Shown: positions 28,979-37,313 of the stretch, piece by piece
Position numbering within the stretch: position 1 is the first letter of the stretch
How the letters are laid out: every line of letters starts with the position of its first letter
Assembly (NCBI GenBank): GCA_905479495.1
Contig: CAJQMR010000022.1
Coordinates: 1 to 64,000 of the forward strand
Origin: an uncultured Anaerolineae bacterium
Lineage (GTDB): Bacteria > Chloroflexota > Anaerolineae > Promineifilales > Promineifilaceae
Direction: 5' to 3'
DNA: 64,000 nucleotides
The notes under the pieces: model-generated
Database searches by the model: none
What the model saw: only the letters and a program-made list of their open reading frames with translations
Told to the model about the DNA's origin: nothing
Program-made: the position numbers and the translations under genes

Positions 28979-29086
28979 GCAAATCACAAAAAGCCTTCGA
29001 AATAGAAGGCAAGAATTCCCGTGATTTGCCCAAGTAAAAGCCAAGTTCGAAATCGTCTTTATTCAAGAAGCTTTTTGGCTTTTACA
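28976..29086 (+). repeat. twin-hairpin intergenic element, copy 3
   Basis: Hairpin 1 arms are GCAAATCAC (28979-28987) and GTGATTTGC (29021-29029); hairpin 2 arms are GTAAAAGCC (29034-29042) and GGCTTTTAC (29077-29085). Compared with copies 1 and 2, both stems changed on both sides (AAC/GTT to AAT/ATT, and GCGGG/CCCGC to GCCAA/TTGGC), so pairing is kept. It starts inside the kaiC stop and ends 15 bases before the kinase start. Confidence 0.85.
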
Positions 29087-29101
29087 TAAGAGGCCATTCA
29101 A

Positions 29102-30733
29102 ATGGTGGAGAATCGTCAATATCAGGCGAGTGAATCAAATTTACATCGCTTGATTACAGCAAACGCAGATGGCATTGTTATTGTAGACAGTTTTGGAAAC
29201 ATTTGTTTTGTCAATCCAGCTGCGGCCCATTTGTTTGATCAGCCAGTTTCTTCCTTGTTAGGCACATCATTTGGTTACCCAATTGTGGCCGACGAAACAG
29301 CCGAGATAGATATATTAAAGGCAGGCAATCAGGTTAATGTTGCGGAGATGCGTGTTGTTGAAATCGAGTGGCAAGACCAACCGGCCTATCTGGCATCGCT
29401 ACGTGATATTACAGAGCGCAAACAAGCCGAAACTGAATTACGCGACCGGGAACGGTTCCTGGCCCTTTTAAATGAAATCACCCACGCAGCGCTCAAAACA
29501 GAAAAGTTTCCGGTGATGTTACAGCTATTGGCAGATCGTCTGGGAGAGCTATTCGATGCAGATGAATGTTACATTACTCTCTGGAATGAAGCGCGCCAAT
29601 TAGCCTTACCAGGTGCAGCCTACGACACATCCCGCGAACAATACTTAGCCATCACTTTACAATCCCAGCAAAAAACCGTGACAGAATATGTATTGCGTAC
29701 GGGAAAGGCGATTGCAATCAACAATATTAAAAAATCCCCTCTTGCAAATACACGCACAGCCTTTTTATCACAAGCACATTCGTTGCTTGGCCTGCCGCTT
29801 ATATCGGATGAGCAAAAAATAGGTGCTGCGCTTATTACATTTAAACATGTGCATGATTTCACCGAAGAGGAAATTGAACGTGGCGAACAAGCAGCCAAAC
29901 ATTTTGCTTTGGCCCTTACAAAAGCACGTCTTTACGAGCAAGTACAAAAATATGCAAAGGACCTTCAATTGCTGGTCATTGAGCGGACGCAGGAATTACA
30001 AATCGCATATAAAAAACTGCAGGAAATGGACAAACTGAAGTCAGAGCTTATCGCCCACATATCCCATGAGCTTCGTACACCTGTAGCAAACTTGCGTATC
30101 TATCTTGATTTATTAGAGAGTGGACCGGCAAATAAGCAAACACACTACCAGGAAGTCTTAGCCGAGCAGGTGAACCGATTAATGAAACTAATCGAGGGCA
30201 CCATTGAGGTATCACAGCTAAATACATTAGGCCATTCTGAAGCATCTACTGTCATTGATTTGAATAAGCTTGTAGAAAGCCATGTTAATCGTGAATACAA
30301 AGAGTACTCAAGTAAAGCCCTGAAATTGTCATTTGTTGCCAACGCCACACCTCTTCTTATTTTGGGGGATCCAACACAGATTACGAGAATGGTAAGCAAC
30401 TTGCTTACCAATTCGCTGCAATACACCCTCAACGGGGAAATTCAGGTAAGCACATTCGCAACAAAAGACCAACAGTATGCCTGTCTACAAATACGAGATA
30501 CTGGTATCGGTATTTCGGCGGCCGAAATACCCTTAATTTTTGACAGCTTCTTTCGTGGTCATATGCTAAGCCAGTTAAATGTTCCTGGCATTGGCATGGG
30601 GCTAACGATTGTAAAACGGATTGTGGATTTTCATGATGGAGAAATAAGCGTGCAAAGCAAACCGGGCAAAGGATCAACTTTCCTGGTGCGTTTACCGGCA
30701 TATCTTAGCGCTAACGGCTCAAAAGGGAGCTAA
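29102..30733 (+). CDS. hybrid-sensor histidine kinase (PAS-GAF-HisKA-HATPase)
   Basis: The 543-aa protein has a PAS domain (about 8-110) and a GAF domain (about 120-280: DADECYITLWNEARQ). A coiled stretch follows, then HisKA with LIAHISHELRTPVANL (phosphorylated His, about 320). The HATPase has LLTNSLQYT, RDTGIGIS and GIGMGLTIVK. No receiver domain is present. Being in line with kaiABC-like genes, it is a candidate clock-output or clock-input kinase, comparable in role to SasA or CikA; this is inference. AAGAGG precedes the ATG. Confidence 0.9.
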   Translation: MVENRQYQASESNLHRLITANADGIVIVDSFGNICFVNPAAAHLFDQPVSSLLGTSFGYPIVADETAEIDILKAGNQVNVAEMRVVEIEWQDQPAYLASLRDITERKQAETELRDRERFLALLNEITHAALKTEKFPVMLQLLADRLGELFDADECYITLWNEARQLALPGAAYDTSREQYLAITLQSQQKTVTEYVLRTGKAIAINNIKKSPLANTRTAFLSQAHSLLGLPLISDEQKIGAALITFKHVHDFTEEEIERGEQAAKHFALALTKARLYEQVQKYAKDLQLLVIERTQELQIAYKKLQEMDKLKSELIAHISHELRTPVANLRIYLDLLESGPANKQTHYQEVLAEQVNRLMKLIEGTIEVSQLNTLGHSEASTVIDLNKLVESHVNREYKEYSSKALKLSFVANATPLLILGDPTQITRMVSNLLTNSLQYTLNGEIQVSTFATKDQQYACLQIRDTGIGISAAEIPLIFDSFFRGHMLSQLNVPGIGMGLTIVKRIVDFHDGEISVQSKPGKGSTFLVRLPAYLSANGSKGS

Positions 30734-30755
30734 GATGTTGAACGCCGTCCAATAA

Positions 30756-31025
30756 TTAGTTTCGTTCCAGCACAAGGGGTAGATAAACGGCAACGGCCGT
30801 ACCCTCTCTTTCATTGCTATCTACCATTATCGTTCCGCCATGCTGTTCTACGACCTGTTTGCAAATAGATAAACCTAATCCAGTACCGCGTTCTCGTGCA
30901 AGGCGAGCATTCCCACCCCGGAAAAAACGCTCGAATAAGTTTGGCAACTCCTCAGCGGCAATGGGCGGACCCTCATTTTGGATTTTAAGGCAAACAGCAG
31001 GGGATTCTTGTAAAGAAACGGCCGT
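30756..31025 (-). pseudogene. remnant: C-terminal ATPase part of a histidine kinase
   Basis: About 90 codons of a HATPase_c domain remain: LKIQNEGPPIAAEELPNLFERFF, then GTGLGLSICKQVVEQHGG and a normal end (VYLPLVLERN). The N-terminal sensor and HisKA parts are missing. Upstream, at an ACGGCCGT copy (31018-31025), the sequence changes to the start of an acyltransferase gene in another frame. Confidence 0.7.
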
Positions 31026-31245
31026 ATCCAATTTTCCCCTCTCCGAAATCATCTAAATAGCGGAGGGTAATAAGAAACCCAGACAAGGCAAAGAAGATCG
31101 GCACGCCAACATACCCCACGTTAAACAGGGCACCAAGCCACAAGGGCAGCTCATCAACATACTGAAAAAAACAATGGTAAAAAAAGACCAAACTTGCCGC
31201 AACAGCACGCAAACCAGTTAAGGCGGGGATTTTTGCGTTTCGTGA
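31018..31245 (-). pseudogene. remnant: N-terminal part of an acyltransferase 3 (OafA-like)
   Basis: This frame begins like acyltransferase 3 proteins: IPALTGLRAVAASLVFFYHC, then VGVPIFFALSGFLITLRYLDD. It continues only to about RFFTRI before family similarity ends. A full gene would need about 300 more residues. The break falls at the ACGGCCGT site where the kinase remnant starts, so a deletion joined the two. Confidence 0.65.
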
Positions 31246-31465
31246 CATCTGCAAACATACACTTTTGGGAACAAACAGATTGCCCAGATCACGCCTATCA
31301 CCAAGCAAAATCATCAGGCCGAGGCAATCTTTTTAGCAACGTACTCGCACCAATTTTAACCATTTTCTACGAAATTTCCTGCCTTTTCAGCAACTAATTG
31401 TAAATGGGAAGAACCCATCTACGCACGGCTACATTGTCAGGTATAATCGCACGGTAAGGAGTGCA

Positions 31466-32251
31466 TTGACGACTATGTTTGAACAAGATCGGGTGCTGGT
31501 ACGCTTGCAACAGCGGGTGATAAGTGAAGGCGATATTGTGGCCTGCTTTTTAGCAGGATCCTACGGCCGTCGCGAAAACGATCCCTATTCCGACATGGAT
31601 GTGGCCCTGGTGTTTCCGGATGAAGACACGCGCGAACGGGCCTGGCGGCAGCGGCGCGACTTTATTCAATCGGTAATGCAGTATGTCCCAGCCAAATCGT
31701 TTGACGCGGTGCATGTACGGCCGTATTTTCACATCGCCCTCTACAGCAACGGCACCAAAGCCGACTACCGCTACGAGCTGCAAAGCAAGTTAGAGCCCAA
31801 TCCGTGGGACCGTGATATTCGTATCCTGAAAGACCGGGACGGCTGGGCTGAACAATATCTGGCAGATTGCGGCCGTGCCCTGCTGCCCCAGCCACAGCTC
31901 ACCGCTGCCGAGCTTGCCGCCCTGGACGAGCGCTTTTGGGTCATGCTGTGGGATGCCTTCCGTCTGCTGCTGCGCGGCGACAGCGACAAACCATTCACCA
32001 TCTACCTGGAACTGCTGCATTTTACCCTGCCGGCCCTGCTCCACATCTTGCCGCCGGAGGATCCGGCCCGCCAGCCATTATTGAAGGCTCAATTTAATCA
32101 GGATACTCAGGGAACGGCCGTCCATTTAGCCAATCTGCTGCAAGCCTACCTGAATGCCCGAACGGCCGTCATCCAGCGCCTACATCTTGATTTTAATCCA
32201 GACACACGGTTTGAAACGGCCGTGCAAACCCTGATAAAAAGCAGGCTCTAA
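31466..32251 (+). CDS. nucleotidyltransferase-domain protein
   Basis: The 261-aa protein starts with a pol-beta-type nucleotidyltransferase core: FLAGSYGRRENDPYSDMDVALVF, where GS and DxD are the catalytic signature. The rest is helical, as in aminoglycoside or streptomycin nucleotidyltransferases of small substrates. The substrate is unknown. The TTG at 31466 follows AAGGAG by four bases; an ATG at 31475 is an alternative. A TATAAT at 31442-31447 is a good -10 box. Confidence 0.8.
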   Translation: MTTMFEQDRVLVRLQQRVISEGDIVACFLAGSYGRRENDPYSDMDVALVFPDEDTRERAWRQRRDFIQSVMQYVPAKSFDAVHVRPYFHIALYSNGTKADYRYELQSKLEPNPWDRDIRILKDRDGWAEQYLADCGRALLPQPQLTAAELAALDERFWVMLWDAFRLLLRGDSDKPFTIYLELLHFTLPALLHILPPEDPARQPLLKAQFNQDTQGTAVHLANLLQAYLNARTAVIQRLHLDFNPDTRFETAVQTLIKSRL

Positions 32252-32264
32252 AAGATGAAAAAGA

Positions 32265-32367
32265 GGAACACAGAGGTTCACAGAGGAGGCACAGAGTTTC
32301 GCGGAGATTCTAGAATTCTCTATCTTTTCTGCGCAGCTCTGCGGTTCTCCGCGTAACTCTGCGTTCC
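32265..32367. repeat. CGCAGAG-type palindromic element (possible non-autonomous GxxExxY element)
   Basis: The left arm runs GGAACACAGAGG onward; the right arm ends CTCTGCGTTCC. Inside are further CACAGAG and CTCTGCGG words. The repeat word is the same as in the inverted ends of the GxxExxY gene (49331-49771). It fills the gap between the nucleotidyltransferase and aconitase X genes. Confidence 0.7.
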
Positions 32368-32402
32368 AAAAATTACTCAATTACCCAATTTCTCATTTTC
32401 TT

Positions 32403-33671
32403 ATGCCCCTGACCCTCACCCCCCAAGACCAGGCGATGCTCAACGGCGAATTTGGCGACGCCACCAAAATGGCGCTGCGCATTTTAAGCACAATGGCCAA
32501 CGTCTACGGCGCAACGGAACTGCTTGACATCGAATCAGCCCACATTGACGGCTGTTTGTATCATGGCCAGTCCGGGCTGGATTTTGCCGAACGGTTGGTA
32601 GCGGGCGGCGCACAGGTGCGCGTACCCACCACGCTCAACGTTGGCGCAATTGACCTCATGCACCCCGACCAATTCCAAGGCACAAAAGATTTTGCCGACC
32701 GGGCCACCCGGCTCATGCAAGCGTATCAGCAGATGGGCTGCGCCCCCATCTGGACCTGCGCCCCCTACCAGGCCATGCACCGCCCCACCTTTGGCAGCCA
32801 AATTGCCTGGGCCGAAAGCAACGCCATCGTTTTTGCCAACTCGGTTTTGGGGGCGCGTACCAATCGCTACGGCGACTTCATCGACATTTGTGCTGCACTC
32901 ACGGGACGTGCCCCTGCCGTAGGGCTGCATTTGCCAGAGAATCGGCGCGGGCAAATTGTGTTCTATTTGGACAGCATTCCCACAGACTTGCTACACGAAG
33001 ATGTGTTCTTTCCAGTACTCGGCTACTTTGTCGGAGCCAACAGTCAAAATCAGATTCCCGTCATTGTCGGCCTGCCGCCGGAGACCACAGAAGATCAGCT
33101 CAAGGCATTGGGCGCGGCAGCGGCTTCTTCTGGCGCAGTGGCCCTGTTCCACGCCGTAGGTGTAACGCCAGAAGCACCCACACTGGCCGATGCCTGCCAA
33201 CACCAGCCACCGGAAGGGGAACACCAGGTGACAATGGCTGATATTCGATCCACATTGGGGAAATTAGCGACGGTAGAAGACGGCCGTATCGAAGTCATCG
33301 CCCTAGGCAGCCCCCACTTTTCCCTGGCTGAATTTGAGAAGCTGCTGCCACTGATTGAACAATATCCCCCCCACCCAAACGTCGATTTTATCGTTTGTAC
33401 CAACCGGCTGGCACTGGGCGCGCTGCAAAAACGCGGCTGGCTCGACCAACTCAAGGCCGCTGGCGTGCGCGTCATTGTGGACACCTGTGTGGTGGTCACG
33501 CCTATTGTGCGGCGACACGGCGTGCTGATGACCAACTCCGGCAAATTCGCCCACTACTCCCCCGGCAACATCGGCCTGGAAGTCATTTTTGGCAGCCTGG
33601 AAGAATGCGTGCGGTCAGGCGCTCAAGGGCAAGTGTGGCGCGACAAGGATTTATGGAGCAATGACTCATGA
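32403..33671 (+). CDS. aconitase X catalytic (large) subunit
   Basis: The 422-aa protein matches the aconitase X large subunit (AcnX/DUF521). It begins LTPQDQAMLNGEFGDATKMALRI and includes HIDGCLYHGQSGLDFAE, NVGAIDLMHPDQF, WTCAPYQAMHRPTFGSQIAWAESNA and SPHFSLAEFEKL. Known members are hydroxyproline dehydratases or phosphomevalonate dehydratases. The small subunit normally adjoins it, but here it is 6.5 kb away (40203-40631). The stop overlaps the next start by ATGA (33668-33671). Confidence 0.92.
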   Translation: MPLTLTPQDQAMLNGEFGDATKMALRILSTMANVYGATELLDIESAHIDGCLYHGQSGLDFAERLVAGGAQVRVPTTLNVGAIDLMHPDQFQGTKDFADRATRLMQAYQQMGCAPIWTCAPYQAMHRPTFGSQIAWAESNAIVFANSVLGARTNRYGDFIDICAALTGRAPAVGLHLPENRRGQIVFYLDSIPTDLLHEDVFFPVLGYFVGANSQNQIPVIVGLPPETTEDQLKALGAAAASSGAVALFHAVGVTPEAPTLADACQHQPPEGEHQVTMADIRSTLGKLATVEDGRIEVIALGSPHFSLAEFEKLLPLIEQYPPHPNVDFIVCTNRLALGALQKRGWLDQLKAAGVRVIVDTCVVVTPIVRRHGVLMTNSGKFAHYSPGNIGLEVIFGSLEECVRSGAQGQVWRDKDLWSNDS

Positions 33672-35542
33672 GTGGCATTTTTGGCATCTTTAATTTAAAC
33701 AACGAGCCGGTTGATGAGGCTGATTTAACGACAATGGCTGAGGCGATGGCGATTTGGGGGCCAGACGGCCGTTCCCAAATCAACTCTGGTCCCGTCGGTT
33801 TGGGTCAGCTGATGCTGTATAACACGCCAGAAGCTCACTTGGAACAGCTGCCCCGCCAGACCGCCAGCGGCCTACTGCTCACCGCCGAAGCCCGGATAGA
33901 CAACCGCGCTGAGCTGTGCCAAATGTTCAATATCCCCCAGCCAGAACGCGCACAAACCACCGACAGTGAACTTATCGAGCTAGCCTACGACAAATGGGGC
34001 GAGGACTGCCCCGACTATTTGCTAGGTGACTGGTCGTTTGCTATCTGGAACCCGCAAACGCACCGTCTGTTTGTGGCCCGCGATCACCAGGGAAATACCT
34101 CAGTTTACTATTTTCAAGATGCCCAGCGCTTCATCTTTGCCTCCAGCCGGGAAGCGCTGTTGGCGTTAGGCGTGCCTCGCCACCTGAACGAATTGTATCT
34201 GGCCCAAGTGCTTATTTCCTGGTCTGCCTACCATGGGGAAAGGACGATTGATCTGGACATCTACCGTCTGCCCCCTGCCCACACCATGACGATTACACCG
34301 AAAAAAACAAACATCTGGCAATATTGGCGGCTGGAAGATACTCCGGAGCTGCGCCTTCCTAAGTTTGAGGATTATATTGCGGCGTTCCTGGAAATATACG
34401 GCGAAGCCGTCAACTGTCGCCTCCGCAGCAGCAAACCAGTGGGCGTCACTCTAAGTGGGGGGCTGGATTCTGGCTCTGTAACAGCACTGGCCGCCCGTGC
34501 CCTACAGCAACAAGGAAAACGGCTGTCTGCCTACACGGCCGTTCCCCTTTACGACGTACAAAACACAGTTGGTGCCAACCGCTTTGGGGACGAAACGGAA
34601 TTTGCCCGGGCAACGGCCGACTTCTATCCTAACATCGATCACCACCTGCTCACCTCCGAATACATTACTCCCATCGAGGGCCTTCGCCGCATCCTGGCCA
34701 TTCGTAATGAACCGGGTCATGCCGGCTCCAACTTCTTTTGGATTGCAGACATGCTACAAACGGCACAGCAGCAAGGGATTGGCACATTGTTGACCGGTCA
34801 GTCTGGCAATGCCACCGTAAGTTGGGATGGGGCACCCGCCCTAACCTCGCTCCGCCGCATGTGGCAAAAACAAGGGTGGAAAGCGGCTATCAAACAAACC
34901 CTTCCACTATTTGCCCTGCGCACACTACGCCAACGTCGCCTGAAAATATCCAACTGGAAAGGCACCGCCATTCACCCAGATTTTGCCAAAAGGCTAAATC
35001 TAGCTGCTTTGCAGGTTGCTTCAATTGGCATAGGCTATGATTTACCAGAAGCCATACACACACCCCGGGAATTCCGCTATGGAATCATCAAACCCGGCAG
35101 TACGCTTGCAGGAACAATTTGGGCAGAAATTGGTGCCGGATTTGGTATGGAAGTACGTGATCCTACTTCAGACAAGCGAATATTAACTTACACAATCTCA
35201 ATTCCCGACTATTATTTTACAGGGCCTACTGGAGAAGACCGTTGGCTTATCCGTTCAGCAATGGCCGGACTATTGCCCGAAAAAATACGCCTCAATACTC
35301 AAAGAGGTAGGCAAGCAGCAGACATTGGTCAGCGACTATTGCAATCCAGAAATGAATTAGAACAACAATTTACGGTAATCAGCCAATCGGAGGCCATAAA
35401 CTACATTGAGCTAGCCAAACTTCGAGAGGTGTGGGCACAGTTACAACAAAGAGTCACTATACAAAACACCCATCAGGCTGTTTCAATTTTGATGCGTGGC
35501 CTAAATACAGGAATGTTTTTCTCCAAAGTGGATTTTCATTAA
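33668..35542 (+). CDS. lasso peptide cyclase (asparagine-synthetase-like, C protein)
   Basis: The 624-aa protein is an asparagine synthetase homologue with an N-terminal Ntn-like glutaminase domain and a C-terminal synthetase domain. The catalytic Cys2 of true Asn synthetase is replaced (MSGIFGIFN), as in lasso cyclases. The PP-loop LSGGLDSGSVTAL (about 260) binds ATP. It adenylates the Asp/Glu side chain of the precursor core and closes the macrolactam ring. The function call rests on the cluster: two precursors, a PqqD-like RRE and a transglutaminase-like peptidase follow. Its start overlaps the aconitase X stop. Confidence 0.9.
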   Translation: MSGIFGIFNLNNEPVDEADLTTMAEAMAIWGPDGRSQINSGPVGLGQLMLYNTPEAHLEQLPRQTASGLLLTAEARIDNRAELCQMFNIPQPERAQTTDSELIELAYDKWGEDCPDYLLGDWSFAIWNPQTHRLFVARDHQGNTSVYYFQDAQRFIFASSREALLALGVPRHLNELYLAQVLISWSAYHGERTIDLDIYRLPPAHTMTITPKKTNIWQYWRLEDTPELRLPKFEDYIAAFLEIYGEAVNCRLRSSKPVGVTLSGGLDSGSVTALAARALQQQGKRLSAYTAVPLYDVQNTVGANRFGDETEFARATADFYPNIDHHLLTSEYITPIEGLRRILAIRNEPGHAGSNFFWIADMLQTAQQQGIGTLLTGQSGNATVSWDGAPALTSLRRMWQKQGWKAAIKQTLPLFALRTLRQRRLKISNWKGTAIHPDFAKRLNLAALQVASIGIGYDLPEAIHTPREFRYGIIKPGSTLAGTIWAEIGAGFGMEVRDPTSDKRILTYTISIPDYYFTGPTGEDRWLIRSAMAGLLPEKIRLNTQRGRQAADIGQRLLQSRNELEQQFTVISQSEAINYIELAKLREVWAQLQQRVTIQNTHQAVSILMRGLNTGMFFSKVDFH

Positions 35543-35572
35543 TTGTACATGGGCAAAAGTTAAGGGTATAAT
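35543..35572 (+). promoter_or_regulatory. promoter of first lasso precursor
   Basis: A -35 TTGTAC (35543-35548), an 18-base spacer and a perfect -10 TATAAT (35567-35572) lie after the cyclase gene and about 75 bases before the first precursor ATG. This would allow precursor expression independent of the upstream genes. Confidence 0.65.
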
Positions 35573-35648
35573 TGCCAAAATCGATTCGTGGATTCCTTAA
35601 AGAACATTGTTGTTACATTTTGTCAATTCTTATCATAAGGAGAAGCTA

Positions 35649-35828
35649 ATGAACAAGCCTACGCACATCAAAAAATTGCAACTACTAGAAACACAGGAAA
35701 CAAGTCAACAACCTAAACAAAAAGCAGCCTGGCAAAGACCTCATGTTCAGCTACTGCGTGTAAGCCTAGACACAACAAATAGAAATGCAAGTAATTCCGA
35801 TGGATTATTGAATACTGGCACGGTATAA
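35649..35828 (+). CDS. lasso peptide precursor 1
   Basis: The 59-aa peptide has a leader with WQRP (residues 28-31), fitting the YxxP motif read by the RRE, and RVSLDTT (residues 37-43). If Thr42 is the conserved -2 Thr, the core is NRNASNSDGLLNTGTV (44-59), with Asp at ring position 8. The second precursor has the same spacing. An Asn at position 1 is unusual, since Gly, Ala, Ser or Cys are common, so the cut site is provisional. RBS is AAGGAG. Confidence 0.75.
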   Translation: MNKPTHIKKLQLLETQETSQQPKQKAAWQRPHVQLLRVSLDTTNRNASNSDGLLNTGTV

Positions 35829-35965
35829 ATGTTTGGCTCGCAGGTAAGATATGTGCAAAACGCTTGTTTTGTCAGTGCTGATTACACTAATTTGCACACC
35901 GATTGAACATGAGCTAAATGTTTTGTTATTGTTACCAGTGTCTTGTTCAATATTCAAGGTTTAAA

Positions 35966-35994
35966 TTGACAATAGTGTAGCTTTGGCCTATTCT
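35966..35994 (+). promoter_or_regulatory. promoter of second lasso precursor
   Basis: A consensus -35 TTGACA (35966-35971), a 17-base spacer and -10 TATTCT (35989-35994) lie about 130 bases before precursor 2. A perfect hairpin TGCCTTTTGGAAAAGGCA follows in the leader at 36036-36053. This 300-bp gap between the precursors contains no gene. Confidence 0.65.
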
Positions 35995-36128
35995 AGAAAT
36001 GCCTTTTCGATTTGTAGAATTTGATTTTTGAACAATGCCTTTTGGAAAAGGCACATAGCGAAAAAAGGGAAACACTTTAATCATCAAGGAACGGTCATTT
36101 TCCTCTACTCACTGAAAAAGGAAACAAG

Positions 36129-36311
36129 ATGAATCAACTAAAAACATCAGAAAATTCCCCTTCAAAACAAACACCGCAACCACAACTTCAGCAGCAGACG
36201 GTCACCTGGCAAAAGCCCAGCCTGCGGCGACTTCGAGTCAGCCTGGACACGGCTTTTAGCTTTGGCAGTGGTGGTGATGGCTTTATGGCTACCTCAACGA
36301 GCCCTAATTAA
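36129..36311 (+). CDS. lasso peptide precursor 2
   Basis: The 60-aa peptide parallels precursor 1: leader WQKP (residues 27-30), then RVSLDTA (36-42). The predicted core is FSFGSGGDGFMATSTSPN (43-60), again with Asp at position 8. Thr41 would be the -2 Thr. Phe at position 1 is unusual, and the tail is rich in Ser and Thr. The RBS is AAGGAAA. A tailoring kinase gene begins 93 bases later. Confidence 0.75.
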   Translation: MNQLKTSENSPSKQTPQPQLQQQTVTWQKPSLRRLRVSLDTAFSFGSGGDGFMATSTSPN

Positions 36312-36404
36312 ACAAGGGGTTGTGCACACCACCCCCATTTTTCCACATACTATCACTATCTGTCGCTACATCAATCGCAACCTGCTTCACACCACAAAAA
36401 TATC

Positions 36405-37313
36405 ATGTTTTATTCAGCCTTCGGTCTAACGTGGGAGTTACCCTTTCTCTGTCCAGAGATGGGAAACGAACTACCACCTCTTGCCTCAACAACGGCTGAT
36501 GTAACTGTTTGCCTGGGAGATGTGCCAGGTTCTCTTACTGGCTCTATTGAAGCTGGCCCATTTCAACAAGTGACTCCAGATACTGCCTTGTTCCAATTCC
36601 CTGGCACGGCACGGTATTTGGTACAGCACGGCAACCAGATCACAATTGCTCCAGAAACGAATGCCTCCGAACACCAGGTGCGACTGTTTCTTTTGGGAAC
36701 GGCTGCTGCGCTCTTACTGCATCAGCGCAGCATCTTGCCTCTGCACGCCAGCGGCATTCAAACACCTAAAGGAGCCATCCTCTTTTCCGGTCATTCCGGC
36801 TATGGTAAATCCACGCTGCTGGCAATATTCCTGGAACGCGGCTACACGATGTTAACCGATGATTTAGCCGCGATTTTTTTAGCTGAAAACGGCCGTCCAC
36901 ACGTTTATCCTGGTTATCCTCACCTAAAATTATGGGCCGATAGCGCCGCAAAACTAAACAAATCTACTGTGGGATTACGGCGCGTACGAGACGAACTTGA
37001 TAAATTCTCAGTTCCGGCAAAAGGTAGTTTAGAGGCAACTTCCCCCCAGATACTACACGCTATCTACGTCCTCACCCCATCCAACGGACCGGACTTGCGG
37101 TTGGAACCACTGCAAGATGCCCGTAAATTTAACATTTTTTTGGACCATACTTGGCAGAAGCTGGCACTTAAGCGAATGAACAGACATGCTGAACATTTCC
37201 GACAGTCGGTGGCTATTGCTAACCAGATTCGCATCTGCCGAGCATACCGGCCTGAAAATCCATTTTTGCCCCACGAACTGGCTGATCTACTTGAGGCGGA
37301 TTTCCAATCATGA
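36405..37313 (+). CDS. HPr-kinase-like lasso tailoring kinase
   Basis: The 302-aa protein has HPr kinase/phosphorylase features: LHASGI, the P-loop GHSGYGKST (about 128-136) and LTDDLAA. In paeninodin-type clusters such kinases phosphorylate a C-terminal Ser of the lasso precursor. The cores here end in Val and Asn, so a different Ser or Thr, for example in the TSTS tail, is the likely target. Its stop overlaps the sulfotransferase start. Confidence 0.85.
   Translation: MFYSAFGLTWELPFLCPEMGNELPPLASTTADVTVCLGDVPGSLTGSIEAGPFQQVTPDTALFQFPGTARYLVQHGNQITIAPETNASEHQVRLFLLGTAAALLLHQRSILPLHASGIQTPKGAILFSGHSGYGKSTLLAIFLERGYTMLTDDLAAIFLAENGRPHVYPGYPHLKLWADSAAKLNKSTVGLRRVRDELDKFSVPAKGSLEATSPQILHAIYVLTPSNGPDLRLEPLQDARKFNIFLDHTWQKLALKRMNRHAEHFRQSVAIANQIRICRAYRPENPFLPHELADLLEADFQS

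Noticed and set aside
33668-35542. True asparagine synthetase (asnB).
   Set aside because: The catalytic Cys2 is missing and the gene is embedded among lasso precursors, RRE and leader peptidase.
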